From positions 13,676,501-13,740,500 of the forward strand of contig JAVHKY010000025.1 of assembly GCA_035079385.1 (NCBI GenBank): a DNA stretch of 64,000 bases, given 5' to 3'. This stretch comes from Aspidiotus rigidus. Its lineage: Eukaryota > Arthropoda > Insecta > Hemiptera > Diaspididae. Below are positions 45,801-58,110 of this stretch, piece by piece (position 1 is the first letter of the stretch; the number at the start of each line of letters is the position of its first letter). The position numbers were made by a program, and so were the translations under genes. The notes beneath the pieces were generated by a model that saw nothing but the letters and a program-made list of their open reading frames with translations, did no database searches and was not told the origin of the DNA.

Positions 45801-48800
45801 TATCTTCCTCGACTGTCCTTTGCTGCCGACGGGGAGATCCATCGACTGGAATAAACTATGGAGGACAAAACCACCTCATCGACCATACTACCATCGTTAA
45901 CCGAAATTACCTCAGTGTCTAACCTTAGATTGAGCTGTGCCCCACTCGGAGCACTTGGTCCACCAATCATCAGTACATAGAGCAGAGACGGATTAAGCCC
46001 CCTGCCGCTTCGGAGCACTTTCCAATATGCCGCTCCCTTGAAGTGATTTTTTCAATTTTCTATTTTTCGCACGCATCATTCATCATCTCCCCAAGTATTT
46101 TACGTTCGATTTGCCGCCCCCAAAAATTTGCGTTAGGGTAATCTGCCGCTGACATAGAGTATTGCCCAGAGACAATGTCAGCACAGAAACTCAAACGATA
46201 CTCCTGCTGGCACTTTCTCCCGGCGACTACTCCAATTTTCATCCCCTTGAATTAGATTTTCCAGAACCTCATAATTATCCAGCGCTGAGCTAAAATATGA
46301 AAATGTTCTAATGCGCAAAATAAATTTACCCCAGCGGGTACGTCTGGATGTGGGAACCCCATCAAAGAAGTCATTTTTTCCTATGTGTATGGCCCTCGCA
46401 AGTGCCTCCTCTGAAGAAGAATTTAGGCGAAAACAATTTTCAAATCTTTTCGATGACGTCACGCAATCTACCTAAGGAGAATATTGACAAAAACTAACAG
46501 ATCACTTTATTCGCTGCATGCGAAATTTCTTTCATGAACTACGGGAATTGACATGAGTAGAAAACCAGTTTTGTGGAGTATCCTTCAATTTCAATAATTG
46601 ATAAGGATCAATTACTTTGCCCAAATGTTTCCGATCCGCACTCTCTTCATACACAAGCTTGAAAGTTGAAATTTCTCCTAGTAATCGCTTCCTCTTCCTC
46701 ATAAACAACCCAATGACCAAAATTGTTCGATGTCTCCCCCCTCCCCTTCTATGTAACTCGAAGGTCGAAATTTTCCTGAGGCCTTCAATATAAGCAAAAG
46801 TTTCTGCTTCTTCCCTTTTCTTTAGAGCCAGTGGTCGAGATTTTTCGAGACCTTTTTTGCTCCATCTCTAAATTTAAATTTTCCGGAAAAACGGGGAACA
46901 TTCTTCCCATAAACACCCTCATAAAGCAGGTCAGGTTCTTTGTTGAAAAGAGATCTGCCTATATGTGTGGTACAAATTTATCATGTTATTGCGAATTGTC
47001 CACCCTGTCTCCCCCCTCTCCCAACTAGAGCAGATAATAGAGATTTGCTAGACCCTAAATCTTCGGCCTCTTCGCCTTCCTTCCTCGTGGAGTACGACTT
47101 TAATTAAAATCCTCCTGATGATCCGTTTTTGTGCTACACTGATTTGCGTCGAGATTCGAAAGTCCAGATTCTCTACATTAGAAAATTTTTCCACTCTGAA
47201 ACTGTCTTGTGTGGGTGATGCAACCATCTGGGTCGGCCATCATAATTTAGTGAATAAAAGGGGCCATTCATCAATTTTTATTTCAGCGATGAGACTAGCT
47301 ACCAATTTGGAGACGAGAAAAGAACAGAAAGTATGGCAGGAAAATCTTCTAGCCGGAAAGAGAATCGAACCTACCACCGCCCCGGGGACAAAATCTCCTC
47401 TTGTCCCCAGCCTGTCGTCAAGCCTTTCCAGCAACTCTCGGCAGTAATGTCCCCTCTAGGGGAGAGGGTAAGATGTGAACTTACCACAAATTACATCCAA
47501 CGTGCACAAAGAAATTAAAGAATCGATGTCCACACTCTCCGACTTAGCCGAACTGGTCGATATTTTTCTAACTAACAAATTTGCATTTTTATTGAATATA
47601 GGCAAGAAATTTTCCAGTACTTTAAAATGGAACGTCGGCGTTAACATTCTTCTTCGAGTGTGCCATTTTTTTCCTGTGTACGAAGACAATTACACATGAG
47701 TTTTTTTGTTTTTTTTTTCATTAAATATTTGCTTATACTGTACGCTTCGCGTATGCTCGCAGGAATGCGAATTGAGTCATCGTATGAACTGGACATCATA
47801 TTTCTCACCTGTACTGGTCAACAGACCTTCGCACAGCCACGGTATTAGAGAATCGTATTCTCTACCTTTTGTGATATGTTGACTGTTATTAAAGATGAGC
47901 TGAAAATAAGGGAAAAGGTTATCATCAAAATTGTGCTCGAAGTAAAAAATCTTCCCACTCGAAGAAGGGTAAGCGAGAAAAATGCGGGAATTTTTCATTA
48001 CGATTATTTCATATGCCATTAAATAATTTCGCGGCTGAAAGAATTCGGTGTTGCGACTCGACCAATATTGATGAACGTAATTTCATTTTCCCGAATGAAT
48101 AATGGTAGGTAATAATAATAACGATTTATTCACGCCCTCCCCCCTTCTGCAAAATCTATAGCGATCGCGGTTTAAAATTTTCCACCTTACAGTAATATTC
48201 AGAATATTATATATTTTAAAAAAAAGAGGGTTTACTTCTCTATTCGCTACAGCCAAAAGTACGTGTTTCAATTTCCATCTGATGGAAGAAAAAGAGGCGC
48301 GGGTGGCTGCAATTATTTAATATTTTCAACGGTAACTCACTTCTATATCTTCCGGCTTCATCAGACAAACGTGAGGCACGCCTAGAATGTCGAAAGAAAT
48401 AACGTCGCCAACTTTTCTCCAGATGTTTTGGAAGTAAGACAGTAAATCTGGAAACAAGAGAGGATCGATATATCTTAAGGTAGCGATGAAAAATACGCGC
48501 TATAAAATCTACAGCAGGATTTGAAGTCACGTCAACGTGACGTGATGCAAAAATAATAATAATAATATGTTGCTCGGAATACCAATCGAGTACGGATGAA
48601 TACTCGTAGAACTGTTAATCGTGTACTTTTCATTCAAGTCCCATTACTACCTTATGGAAGTGACTTCTAACTTGCACAGATTCTTCTTCCCTGCTTCTTC
48701 ACTTATTTTTGTGTTTCAAATTATCAATTGTCGATTTTGTATCTTTCAAAAATAACGCCAATTTTCGGGTGATCGAGGTCTCTCATTTTCTGATTGGAAG

Positions 48801-51800
48801 GTCGATCACGGTGATACGGAAGAATAACGTTGAGAAATTTATTATTTCTACCATTGCTTCTCAGTCCGCAAAAATTATTCGGCTTTCCCCATGATTCACT
48901 TCCCTGATGTGTCGGTAAATTTTGACTCATACCTATTGAAACTTTCTTCTTAATTTAGGACAGTCGAGGGCATGCTTTTTTATCTGTTTCGCGGAAAATC
49001 CAGCGACTAGTGGAGAAAAATTCCGCAAGTTTCATGGCTCGCGGCAAAAAAGCTACCTAAGATTAGAAGTTGGACGCTAATGCTCTTCGAAAATAGAAAA
49101 ATGGATTCTTTAACGAATTAAACGAGGGGAGCCAGGGAACCTGTCTTATGGAGCACATGTATGATACGAGGGGGACTTAGAATACTGTTTGAGGCGTTGC
49201 ATATCTGGCTCGTTGAAGGGGCCAAGTCAATTGGTGTACGAAGCATTGCATATCTAGTTACTGGAAGGACTTTCAGGCTACACACACCGACCACCGAGCG
49301 ATGTATGGTGGGAGGAGGACGTGAAAAACTGACGAGTTCTGTAACGGACTTGAATGAAGGGTGGTGGGGAACCTGTCTTATGGGGCACGTGGGGGTCTGA
49401 AAAATGTATGACGTCATCAAATTGTGACGTTACAGGCTTGGTTTTTGGAGCTATATATGATAGGAGAAAAACTTAGAAAAACGGCGGCTCCCTTAACGAA
49501 GTTGAACGAGGAACGCGGGGAACCTGTTCTGTGAGTCAAATTGGTTTTGGTATTGAGAATTCAAGGAAGCCTAGACCTAGTATAAAGCTAGTATAAACGA
49601 GGCCTAGACCTAATATAAGCATAGTACAAAATAGGACGTCATCAGTGACCTTGACCTACTTCAGGGACTCTCGGAGGTCAAAATTTTTCTAAGTACCTCT
49701 CCTATCATATATAGCTCGAGGGAGTTGAATAGGAGTTTGCACTAAATTCACTCCAGCGTTAAAATGCGAAACGTTAGATGTATACTTCAAATCTACGAAA
49801 TTTGTATTTTGATTTTATTTTCAATTTTCGCCCCTATACTAGCTGGACTTTCTACAGTTTTTTTGAGCTGAATTATTATGGACAAAAATATGCCAAAAAT
49901 TCACCAATTTGCCAACATTCCTAAAATAAGAAATTGAAAATTCACCCACTTTCGAGTTTCATAGGAATATCCAGGTGTTTTTTTTCGAAATCAGCGTTAA
50001 ATTTCACTTTCAAATTAAGTACTCGTAAAATATGGAAGTTCAAACATTTTTACTTTTTGATAATTTTGGCAAATTGGTCAATTTTTTTCATAATTTGGTC
50101 CATAACTCGGCTTAAAAAGTCGTAGAAAGTTGAGTAATCCAACAAATTGAGATATAAATTTCGTACATTTGAAATATACAAGGTGGAGCAAAATGATGTT
50201 ACCAGTTAAATGGCATTTTGCACCCTAATCCTGTTGTAGTGCAAAAACGTGAAACGTTAGATGTACACTTCAAATGTACGTGTATCTCAATTTTAACAGG
50301 GAACCAGTTTTATGGGAGGCTTTTTGAGAAATTTGCCGTGCGCCGTCCGTCGTCCAGCAAAAGACTTGGAAAAAACGATGGCTTCCTTAACAAAGTTAAA
50401 CGAGGAACGCAGAGAACCTGTTTCATGAGTCAAATGGGATTTGGTATTGAAAATTCAAGGAAGCCTAGACCTAGATAAAGCTAGTATAAAGAAGGCCTAG
50501 ACCTACTATAAGCGCAGTATACATAATATAGTTTGAGAATCCAAATTTTTTTCGAATCTCCAGCTATATATGATAGCGCGAGAGTTGAAATTTTTACAAG
50601 TCCCTTTCATATCATATATAGCTTGAGAGTCGAAATTTTTCCAACTCCCTCTCCTATCATATACAGCTCGAGAGTCGAAATTTTTTCCAAGTCCCCCTCT
50701 TATCATGTATAGCTCGAGAGTCTAAATTTTTCCAAGTCCCCTCTTATCATATATAGCTCGAGGGTCGACATTTTAACGGGGAACCTGTTTTATGGGGGGC
50801 TTTTTGAGAAATTTGCCGTGCGCCGTCCAGCAAAAAACTTGGAAAAATTTCGACTCTCGAGCTATACATGATAAGAGGGGGACTTGGAAAAAATTTCGAC
50901 TCTCGAGCTGTATATGATAGGAGAGGGACTTGGAAAAAACGACGGCTTCCTTAACGAAGTTAAACGAGGAACGCAGGGAACCTGTTTTTGAGTCAAATGG
51001 GATTTGGTATTAAAAATTCAAGGAATCCTAGACCTACTATAAGCTTAGTATAATATAGTTTGAGAGTCTAAATTTTTCTCGAATCTCCAGCTATATATGA
51101 TAGCTGGAGAGTTGAAATTGTTCCAAGTCCCTTTCACATCATATATCCTCCTATCATATATAGCTCGAGAGTCGAAATTTTTCCAAGTCCCCCTCCAATC
51201 ATATATAGCTCGAGAGTCGAAATTTTCTCCAAGTCCCCCTCCTATCATATATGGCTCGAGAGTCGAAATTTTTCCAAGTTTTTCCCTGGACGGCGGACGG
51301 CGCACGGCAAATTTCTCGAAAAGCCCCCCATAAAACAGGTTCCCTGTTAAAATTTCGACTCTCGAGCTATATATGATAGGAGGGGGACTTGGAAAAATGT
51401 CGATTCTCGAGCCATATACTCGTATGATAGGAGGGGGACTTGGAAAAATTTCGACTCTCGAGCTATATATGATATGAAAGGGACTTGGAATATATAGCTG
51501 GAGATTCGAGAAAAATTAAGACTCTCTAACTATATTACACTAGGCTCATAGTAGGTCTAGGCCTTCTTTATCCTAGCTTTATCTAGGTCTAGGCTTCCTT
51601 GAATTTTCAATACCAAATCCTATGTGACTCATAAAACAGGTTCCCTGCGTTCCTCGTTCAACTTCGTGAAGGAAGCCGTCGTTTTTCCAAGTTTTTTGCC
51701 GGACGGCGCACGGCGAATTTCTCAGAAAATCTTCCATAGAACAGGTTCCCTGTTAAAATTTTGATCTCCAAGCTCGATCTCCGAGCTATATATAATAGGC

Positions 51801-54766
51801 GGTCGACCTCTAGACGACCTTGAGGTTGCCGGCCGGCTTGACAAGGGACGGCGGACGACGGGTGGCGATATTTTTCAGAAAAAAAAAAACAACAAAACAG
51901 GTTCCTTGTTAAAATTTTCGAGCGCCGAGCTTTGCTGGGCGGACGGCGGACGTTTCGTTCAAAAGGAAACCGATAATAAATTCTATTTAACGGAGTTCAA
52001 CAAGGGCTGGCAAAGGACCTGTTTTCTGAAGCACGTGGGATCTGAAAAATGTAGATCGTGACGTCACAAGGCTGACCTATGGCATCATCGAATTGTGACT
52101 TCCAGGCCCTGACATTGGAGCTATATATTATTAGAGGGGAACTTGAAAAAAAACTTATCTATGACGTCATCAGAATATGATGTCACAAGGCTGACCTATG
52201 ACGTCATCAAATTGTGACTTCACAGACCCGGACATTGGTGCTATATATACAGTTGGTACCAGGGCAATGTAATCCAATTAACCGAAGAATTCTTATAAGC
52301 AAAAATGGTAAATGGTAAAAAAAACTACATTTTTTTCTCGATATATTAAATCAAAATGATTGAGATCGCAAAATAATATGTTGATCTACTTCAACTAAAA
52401 GTAGTGGTCAATTTTTTTTTACGTAAATTTTTTTCTTTTCATTTGTTTTTGGTACTTGATAGGTTGACGTTTCTCATTTTTGGTTATTTTTCATCAGTTT
52501 TGGTCAATTTCGGTCGTAATTGTTCATTTTTGGGTCGGTCGTTATTTTCTCAATATCGGCCATTAGTTGGTTGTCTTTCAATGTATTACGTCGATTTTTG
52601 TGGAAATCTCAATTCGATTAAATTGGCTATGAAGTCATCAAACTGTGACGCCACAGGGTTGGTCTTTGGAGCTATAGATGATAGGAGGGGGCTTAGAATA
52701 CCTTTGAAGTACGTTCTGAGTCTTATGGTGTTCGAAGCGTTGCATATTTGGCTCATTGAAGGGGCTAAGTCAATTAGTGTATGAAGCATTGCATATCTAG
52801 TTACTCGAAGGGCTATCTTTCAGGTTATATACACCGATCACCGCGCTATATATTGAGCTCCAAGCTTTGCTGTCGGGGGGCCGGACGGCAAACGTTTCTT
52901 CCGAGAAAAAAAAAAAAAAAAAAAACGATAAGACAGGTTCTCTTTAAATGTGAGTGCTTGAGACCCAGCCTAAGCAATTGAAGTCATGATTTGAAAGAAT
53001 TTTCGATAGTAAAGCGCACTGGCGAGTTTTAGCTTTGTATATGCTTTTATGATTGGGATTACTCTTGAAGAACTGTCACGAAAAACCTTAGAACTGGGAT
53101 TATTCTTAGAAAATTGTCACGAAAACCCGCCATGAAACATCATCAGAATTTTGGTTATTCTTTCATTGTAGAGTACACTAGCCTTCATTATATAGGCCTG
53201 ATATGTAGTATACTATATCAAGAAGGGGCCCGCGGTCCGCCTTTTAAACTGGGCCTAAGCTAGGCTGCTATAGTAGGTCTATCCTTCATTAAATATATAG
53301 GGCTAATATACAGTATACTAGACCTAGAAGTGAGCCTCCGAAAGCTAAAAGCCTAAAATATTTTATACTAGACTTATACTAGACAAAGAGAACTAGCGGA
53401 GCGAAAAACGGATACGGATAAACTGGGTACCGCGTATCGTACAGTTATCTCGTATTTGCGTCCTTGATCTGTTTACATAATTTTGTTCGGTCTATATGAT
53501 TCATCTTTGCATTGTTTATCGGTGTTCTCCCCGTTTTTGCTATCTTTGTAATGTTCGTTTCTGATGAAGGCTGCTGCACAGCCGAAACGTTGATAATAAA
53601 ATATAATACGTATGTGCAGGCAGAGCCAAAATAAAATATCATCATTGGAAATTCCTTGCACGGAAAAATTGATTTTGATATTAAGTTTAGTCTTTATTAC
53701 AAGATAGGCCTTATATACAGTGTACTAGACCAAGCAAGGGGGCTAACGAGCGGAGCGAGAAAACCCCCGAAAGCTAGTAAGTTTTATATAAACAAGTATA
53801 CTAGGCCTAGAACGAAGACTAAACTTACTGTAGCAATCGATATAATCGAGTTCGATCTATCTATACATTGTATTTCTTTGTAAACGACGCAAGCTCTCTC
53901 ATTGCTGCACTAGGTGTCTCTGAAGGAGATAAGTTTGCTCCCGCATTTTCTTTTTTCTCAGAAAGATTGTATCAACGCGAGTCTCTCTTCTCTTCCTAAC
54001 TAAACTGTTTCGTTCATATTTCATAATTTTTCGCAATAATACTCCTGTTATCTGAGAGGGGGGGGGGGAAGATGACAAAACAAAACCTCACTAGAAAGAA
54101 TCATTAGTTTTATAAACTTCCCCTCCCCTTAAGTGACCGCCCCCTGGGTGAGATGATGAACTTCATGGAGCCTACGTAATCCAAAAATTAGTTCATTTCA
54201 TGATCAGAGGACAGAATACGAGAACTGACTGCTATTCATATCTCGGTTACTACGAAAGAAGAAAATCACATTTTTTCTATCGATAAAGATGAAAAATTCG
54301 GTAATCGATAGCAGGATCTCGATTTTTGAGTGTCACAACCCTTTTAATGGAAGGGTAATGGCACTATCTAAGAGAAAATTCATTACTTGACCTAACCACT
54401 TTGGTCAATTTTCGAAAAAGAGCCGACTCTTCCGCGACGCTTCTTTGAACCAACTGAGAAATTTCGTAAGATTACGCGGGCGCTTTCGAAAGTTCGAACG
54501 AAGTTCTACCATGTCTTACTACTACCCTGGAAATTGATTGAAAAAAAGAATACTTTTAGCATAGAGGAAAGCTTACCTTCGTGCTTCACCCGTATGACCT
54601 GTAATCCAATGCCAAAAATCGGGTTCTGCTCCGGAGACGGTAATTTACGACACTTCCATTTGCTAGACAAACTCTTCCACGTCCAGTCGTAAAACACGAG
54701 TAAAAATACGAAAGACGAAATCACACATACTGACACCAAATACAAAAAAAATAATAATAAATTCAT
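42869..54766 (-). CDS. CYP4: Cytochrome P450, CYP4 family
   Basis: Twelve exons with consistent phase: 54577-54766, 48341-48447, 47809-47899, 47485-47673, 44731-44800, 44532-44658, 44377-44437, 44178-44305, 43945-44013, 43693-43861, 43195-43374, 42869-43038; 516 residues, normal for the family. N-terminal ER membrane anchor [20 protein letters not shown], then W..C.KLPSP. Substrate-side motif [27 protein letters not shown]; the CYP4 signature [16 protein letters not shown], with E321 that can bind heme covalently; ETLR (E379, R382) and [12 protein letters not shown]; heme loop [10 protein letters not shown] with C459. Members hydroxylate fatty acids, hormones or xenobiotics in the ER, fed by P450 reductase. 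Nothing is missing, so it should be functional. Introns 1 (6.1 kb) and 5 (2.7 kb) are large because of repeats. Confidence 0.96.
44801..47484. other. Large P450 intron (between exons 4 and 5)
   Basis: 2.7 kb. No gene seen. Contains two TGACGTCA palindromes (about 45420 and 46454) and, near the right end, a possible tRNA-derived SINE (47290-47440). Confidence 0.45.
47290..47440 (-). repeat. Possible tRNA-derived SINE
   Basis: The minus strand has GGTTCGATTC (complement of 47362-47371), which fits an RNA polymerase III B box. Upstream GC-rich stems (GGGGACAAGAGGAG...TTGTCCCC) resemble a tRNA with a long variable arm. No clean A box or cloverleaf, so only a suggestion. Confidence 0.25.
49090..49745. 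repeat. CTCGAG foldback family, partial copy
   Basis: Contains the modules AACGAGGAACGCGGGGAACC, ATTGAGAATTCAAGGAAGCC, TAGACCTAGTATAAAGC and GCTATATATGATAGGAG. It also has the subfamily block GCATATCTGGCTCGTTGAAG next to TGACGTCATCAAATTGTGAC. The latter block recurs at 52160-52800 and 59310-59480. Confidence 0.75.
50289..51762. repeat. Foldback element with about 230-bp inverted arms
   Basis: The left arm (50289-50520) and right arm (51531-51762) are inverted copies. Shared order: TTTTAACAGGGAACC, TTTGCCGTGCGCCGTCC, CTTGGAAAAAACGA, GGCTTCCTTAAC, CGAGGAACGCAG, TTTGGTATTGAAAATTCAAG, CCTAGACCTAG. Between the arms are about ten copies of a unit of about 44 bp, CTCGAGCTATATATGATAGG + GGGGACTTGGAAAAATTTCG, arranged in both orientations with a reversal near 51330. 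No coding capacity is visible. Short ORFs here are repeat translations. Confidence 0.8.
52055..52960. repeat. CTCGAG foldback family, TGACGTCA subfamily
   Basis: Two tandem-like blocks with CTATGACGTCATCA (TGACGTCA at 52162-52169 and 52199-52206), then GGAGCTATAGATGATAGGAG, and the TTGCATATTTGGCTCATTGA block. It ends with an A run (52906-52925) and GACAGGTTCTC. Confidence 0.7.
53555..53600 (+). ncRNA. Hammerhead-like core, PLE end
   Basis: CTGATGA (53561-53567), a stem GGCTG/CAGCC (53569-53573 with 53579-53583) closing a TGCTG-like loop, GAAA (53584-53587) and a palindromic ACGT followed by T. The core is complete, but I do not see a convincing stem I, so it may be a decayed ribozyme at the end of a PLE fragment. 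It lies inside P450 intron 1, antisense to the gene. Confidence 0.45.
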
Positions 54767-56268
54767 TTTTGTAAAACGGAGTCACCTGTTGACCGTAAAT
54801 CGAAATAATACGTTAAAAACCGAAAAAAATTCACTTTCAGATCACCGCACGGTGAAGCGGTCGGACAGATTTTGCTACTGGCGATCTGTCGGCACGAGAG
54901 CAAGACTTACGATGTGTGCTACCAATCGAGCGTACCAACTTACGCACATAACGTATTGATGACGAATTAATACACGCTATTTTTTCAATGCAAACTTACA
55001 AAGAAAACTATAGACGCCTATGATATAATACGCACACACGTCCGAGTGAGCTCACGCGAATTGAGATAAGAAAAGGGTTGCGCAAAACCGTTTACGTCCA
55101 CATCAAGAGAACTTATCTCCGTCTTGTACTTGAGAAAAAGAAAAACAAGATAACCTCGTGCGTCCAGTTTGTAAGATTGAAAACCTTCCGGGTTCCATAG
55201 TGGGGTAGAAAAGAGCAGCCCCCCACTGGTGGCGTTCCAGTTTTTCGACGTTTTCAAATTCACGGTTATGTTGACGAACGCCTACGCAATACACAAAAAC
55301 AAATATAGTACAGTCTAATGGACGCTCCCAAACCGATACACATCTCCAGTTGTCTCTGAACTCTCGCTCATTCGGTCGACCCAATTTTCCGTACACTTAG
55401 GATGATCGAGAATCAGTGCTAAATGTAAATTTTCGTAAGAACATCAAACATGCAGACATTTGCATTCTGAAGTACTTCGTGCGTCTTCTACCGCTTCGAC
55501 ATTCCAAATACCTTCCAAGAATGAAATGAATTCGACGTGGAAGATGGAAAAGAAACATTTTACACGAGTACTATACACTATTTTGAAACACTTGCTTGAA
55601 TTACTTGCACTTATGTACGAATGATTTGGATACAAATACTGTCGAGTGCACGATGTATTTACTATCGAATACGATTCATCGGTACGGCGGCGCCCAAAAA
55701 ATGAATCAACACGAGTCGTCAATCAGCATTCGTACGCGAATACGACAAACACGAGCGCGCCGAAATATTGTCACGTTCGTGTCGCCAAACTTATAACTGA
55801 CCTGAGCAACTTCCGGGCCATTCCTTCACGAAATATCAGTGACGAGAGGCGAGGAGGTTGACGAGAAAATTGAAAATAGCTAATGACTTTTCCTCTCCCT
55901 GATAACTGGTCTCAGTGTAACTCTAATAAAGTGGAAAGAATTTTGACGAAAAAGACGTAAGGAACCATGTGAAACGTTTTCCAGGAGTGAAAAAAAAAAA
56001 AAGGATCGTGTTTAATACCGCAGTAGAGGAGACGCGGAAGACGTCTAATTCAGCTTAATGTTAAAACCACTGTTTGTATTATTGGGATAGAAGACGATAA
56101 TTGATAAAATAGGCTAATTTGATTAATGTATTAGAGAAGAAGATGATGACCAACTAGCCTGTGGGCCTCTTGGGTTTGTGATGAAGTTAAAAAATTTCCG
56201 ATTTCGGAGGTTGAAGTAGGACAACCATCGGTAGAGCGGACACAAAATCAAAGGGGTGCCATTTAATG
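54767..56268. other. Upstream region of the P450 gene
   Basis: Likely promoter and 5' leader just right of 54766. Further right only short overlapping ORFs on both strands without recognisable domains. Confidence 0.4.
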
Positions 56269-57373
56269 CTACGGCAGAATAGAATGTCAGTACGACAAAA
56301 ATAATAGGTTGTACGCCAGCATAAATTGACTAACGACAAACAAAATGAATGCACGTCAGAAATTTATGTATTACGACAAATGAATGTAATCACGACAAAA
56401 TGTAGGCTTATACGACTAGTAATATTATTGTACACCAACTTGGGTACGGCAAAAAATTGAATTTTCACGATTAAAAAGATGCTTTGCGTAATTCATCCAG
56501 AACGACAAAAAAACTTTGGAACATCGCCAGATCTAATTCATACAGAAATGTATCAAATAAATGTACTTATCAATTAATAAACATTTTAAAAAGTTACTGA
56601 ATAAGGGGTGTGATTTTTCGACCCGTAAGGAAATCATAAATTCACGGAAAAAAAGCAGTGTATTCACAGAATATTTATAGTTTGACAGGGAAAATAAAAA
56701 TTTCACGAAATAATAAAAATTGTTACAAAACGGAAAGACAAATAAACGTGATATAAGTAAATGTAACGTAAAAAAAAAAAAAAAAACGGTATCGAAATAC
56801 AAGTTGAACATAATTTTAAAAAGTGTCACAATGAATTTGCGCACGGAAAATGCTCTGCATTTGCATATTCCATTCCATTCCATTCCGTTTCCACCTTCTT
56901 CATCATGAATGTGGCTACAAATGTAGACACTTGGTTCCATGCTTCTTTGGGAACTTAGCATAGTGGCTGCCAGACTACTCGGAGGAAGCGCTTCATCGAC
57001 CTGAATCTCTTGCAGTGACCGACTAAACTTTCTTTAACTTTTCTCGTCCATTTTCGTGACTCAATCTGAGCAATTCTCACTTTCCTTCTCACGAATAAGA
57101 AGCGCCTGGTCTCCTTTTTGACCCATAAAGGCTGTTGATCTGTCGTCGTTCTCTTGTTTGCTTTGAACACCACCGCTCTCCTCAGCAAGGAGCTCGGTTG
57201 CTGATGAACGTGCTAATATGCGGAGATCCTCCGTAGAGATAGTGTAGCAGGCAATCAGCGCAACTCTTCCTTTGTTTTTTTCCATCTCTTTTCTTCTGTA
57301 CGCTATCTTCATGGAGTGAGCCCATACTAGGCCAAATGTGAGAAAATACAGTCACTCAAAGTTTATTAAACAA

Positions 57374-57409
57374 GACCGGTTTCCTCTTGGGTCAGGAATA
57401 CATCATCAG
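57374..57409 (-). ncRNA. Hammerhead-like core of a PLE, nested in the MULE
   Basis: On the minus strand: CTGATGATG (complement of 57401-57409), a variable stem II region, and GAAACCGGTC (complement of 57374-57383), followed by TTGTTTAATAAAC. The 3' box is identical to that of the PLE at 1-1562, while stem II is different, so it comes from another PLE family. No GIY-YIG coding is left beside it. Confidence 0.55.
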
Positions 57410-57869
57410 ATAGTGAAAGTACAAAGACTGAATTAAACGTGTGCGAACGGTAAGGAAGGAGGTCTGGAAAGAATGAAGTTATCATCGGATAAATTATTGT
57501 GAAACTTGAAGATGAATGGATGCGCACAAACAAGACGAGTACCATTTAGGAAACTTCTGTTAGTGACAGAAGAAACCACAACAATTTCAACCTTCTCTGG
57601 ACGATCTCAAAGGCGGCCTATGATGGCTTTGTCGATTAAGTCGAACTTGATGGAGGTAAAATCGTGGCTACTTTCGATACAATATTACGTCTCGCCTGTT
57701 TGAGGAATCCCTCCATCTGGAAAAAACTGGTCACTTGATATTCATTTGAAAATACGTCATTATCTTTTCTTTTTCCGCGCACACAGGTTTCTGAGATATT
57801 CAGTTTAAAATACGTTATTTTCATCGATTTTTTCGCGCGCATACGTTCTGTTGAAACCTGTTATTCATT

Positions 57870-58110
57870 CCGTGCAGTTTTATATTCCCCCTGAATAAGT
57901 AGAGCCTGCTTCGCTAAAGCTGGCCTCCCCCTTTTACGTGTTTTTGACCAAGTGGTATTAATTTTGCTTCTAAGGGAGGTACCACCAATTTGAGACGGAT
58001 TTTCATTCCCAGGTAGTGCTTGCACGTGTAGGATTTGCTGAACATGGGACAAGTGCACCCACTGGCTGATCTTCCATATCTTGCACTTGAAGTGAACAAA
58101 TTCAGTGAAA
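57870..58110 (-). pseudogene. SWIM zinc finger remnant of MULE transposase
   Basis: The minus strand reads GCTCPMFSKSYTCKHYLGM, a C-x-C...C-x-H SWIM finger, then VPPLEAKLIPLGQK. After a one-base frameshift near 57945 it reads KRGRPALAKQALLIQ. The order SWIM, IPLGQK, RGRP..K.AL is typical of the end of MULE-family transposases in animals. The upstream transposase domain is absent. Confidence 0.75.

Larger units (their letters stand above)
48448..54576. other. First P450 intron, repeat-filled
   Basis: 6.1 kb between the membrane-anchor exon and exon 2. 48448-49090 is unremarkable AT-rich DNA. 49090-52950 belongs to the CTCGAG foldback family. 53160-53830 carries a looser repeat with GGCCTAGTATA-like words and a hammerhead-like motif. 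A G run lies at 54058-54068. Confidence 0.6.

Noticed and set aside
47290..47440. Functional tRNA gene
   Set aside because: Only a B-box-like word; no foldable cloverleaf, A box or terminator.
50506..51333. ORFs with repeated [19 protein letters not shown] or [19 protein letters not shown] motifs
   Set aside because: These are translations of the 44-bp foldback unit on either strand, not a repeat protein; they do not extend into unique sequence.
55018..55722. Cluster of 80-97 codon minus-strand ORFs right of the P450
   Set aside because: Overlapping frames without domain motifs or consistent splice sites; probably promoter and intergenic DNA.
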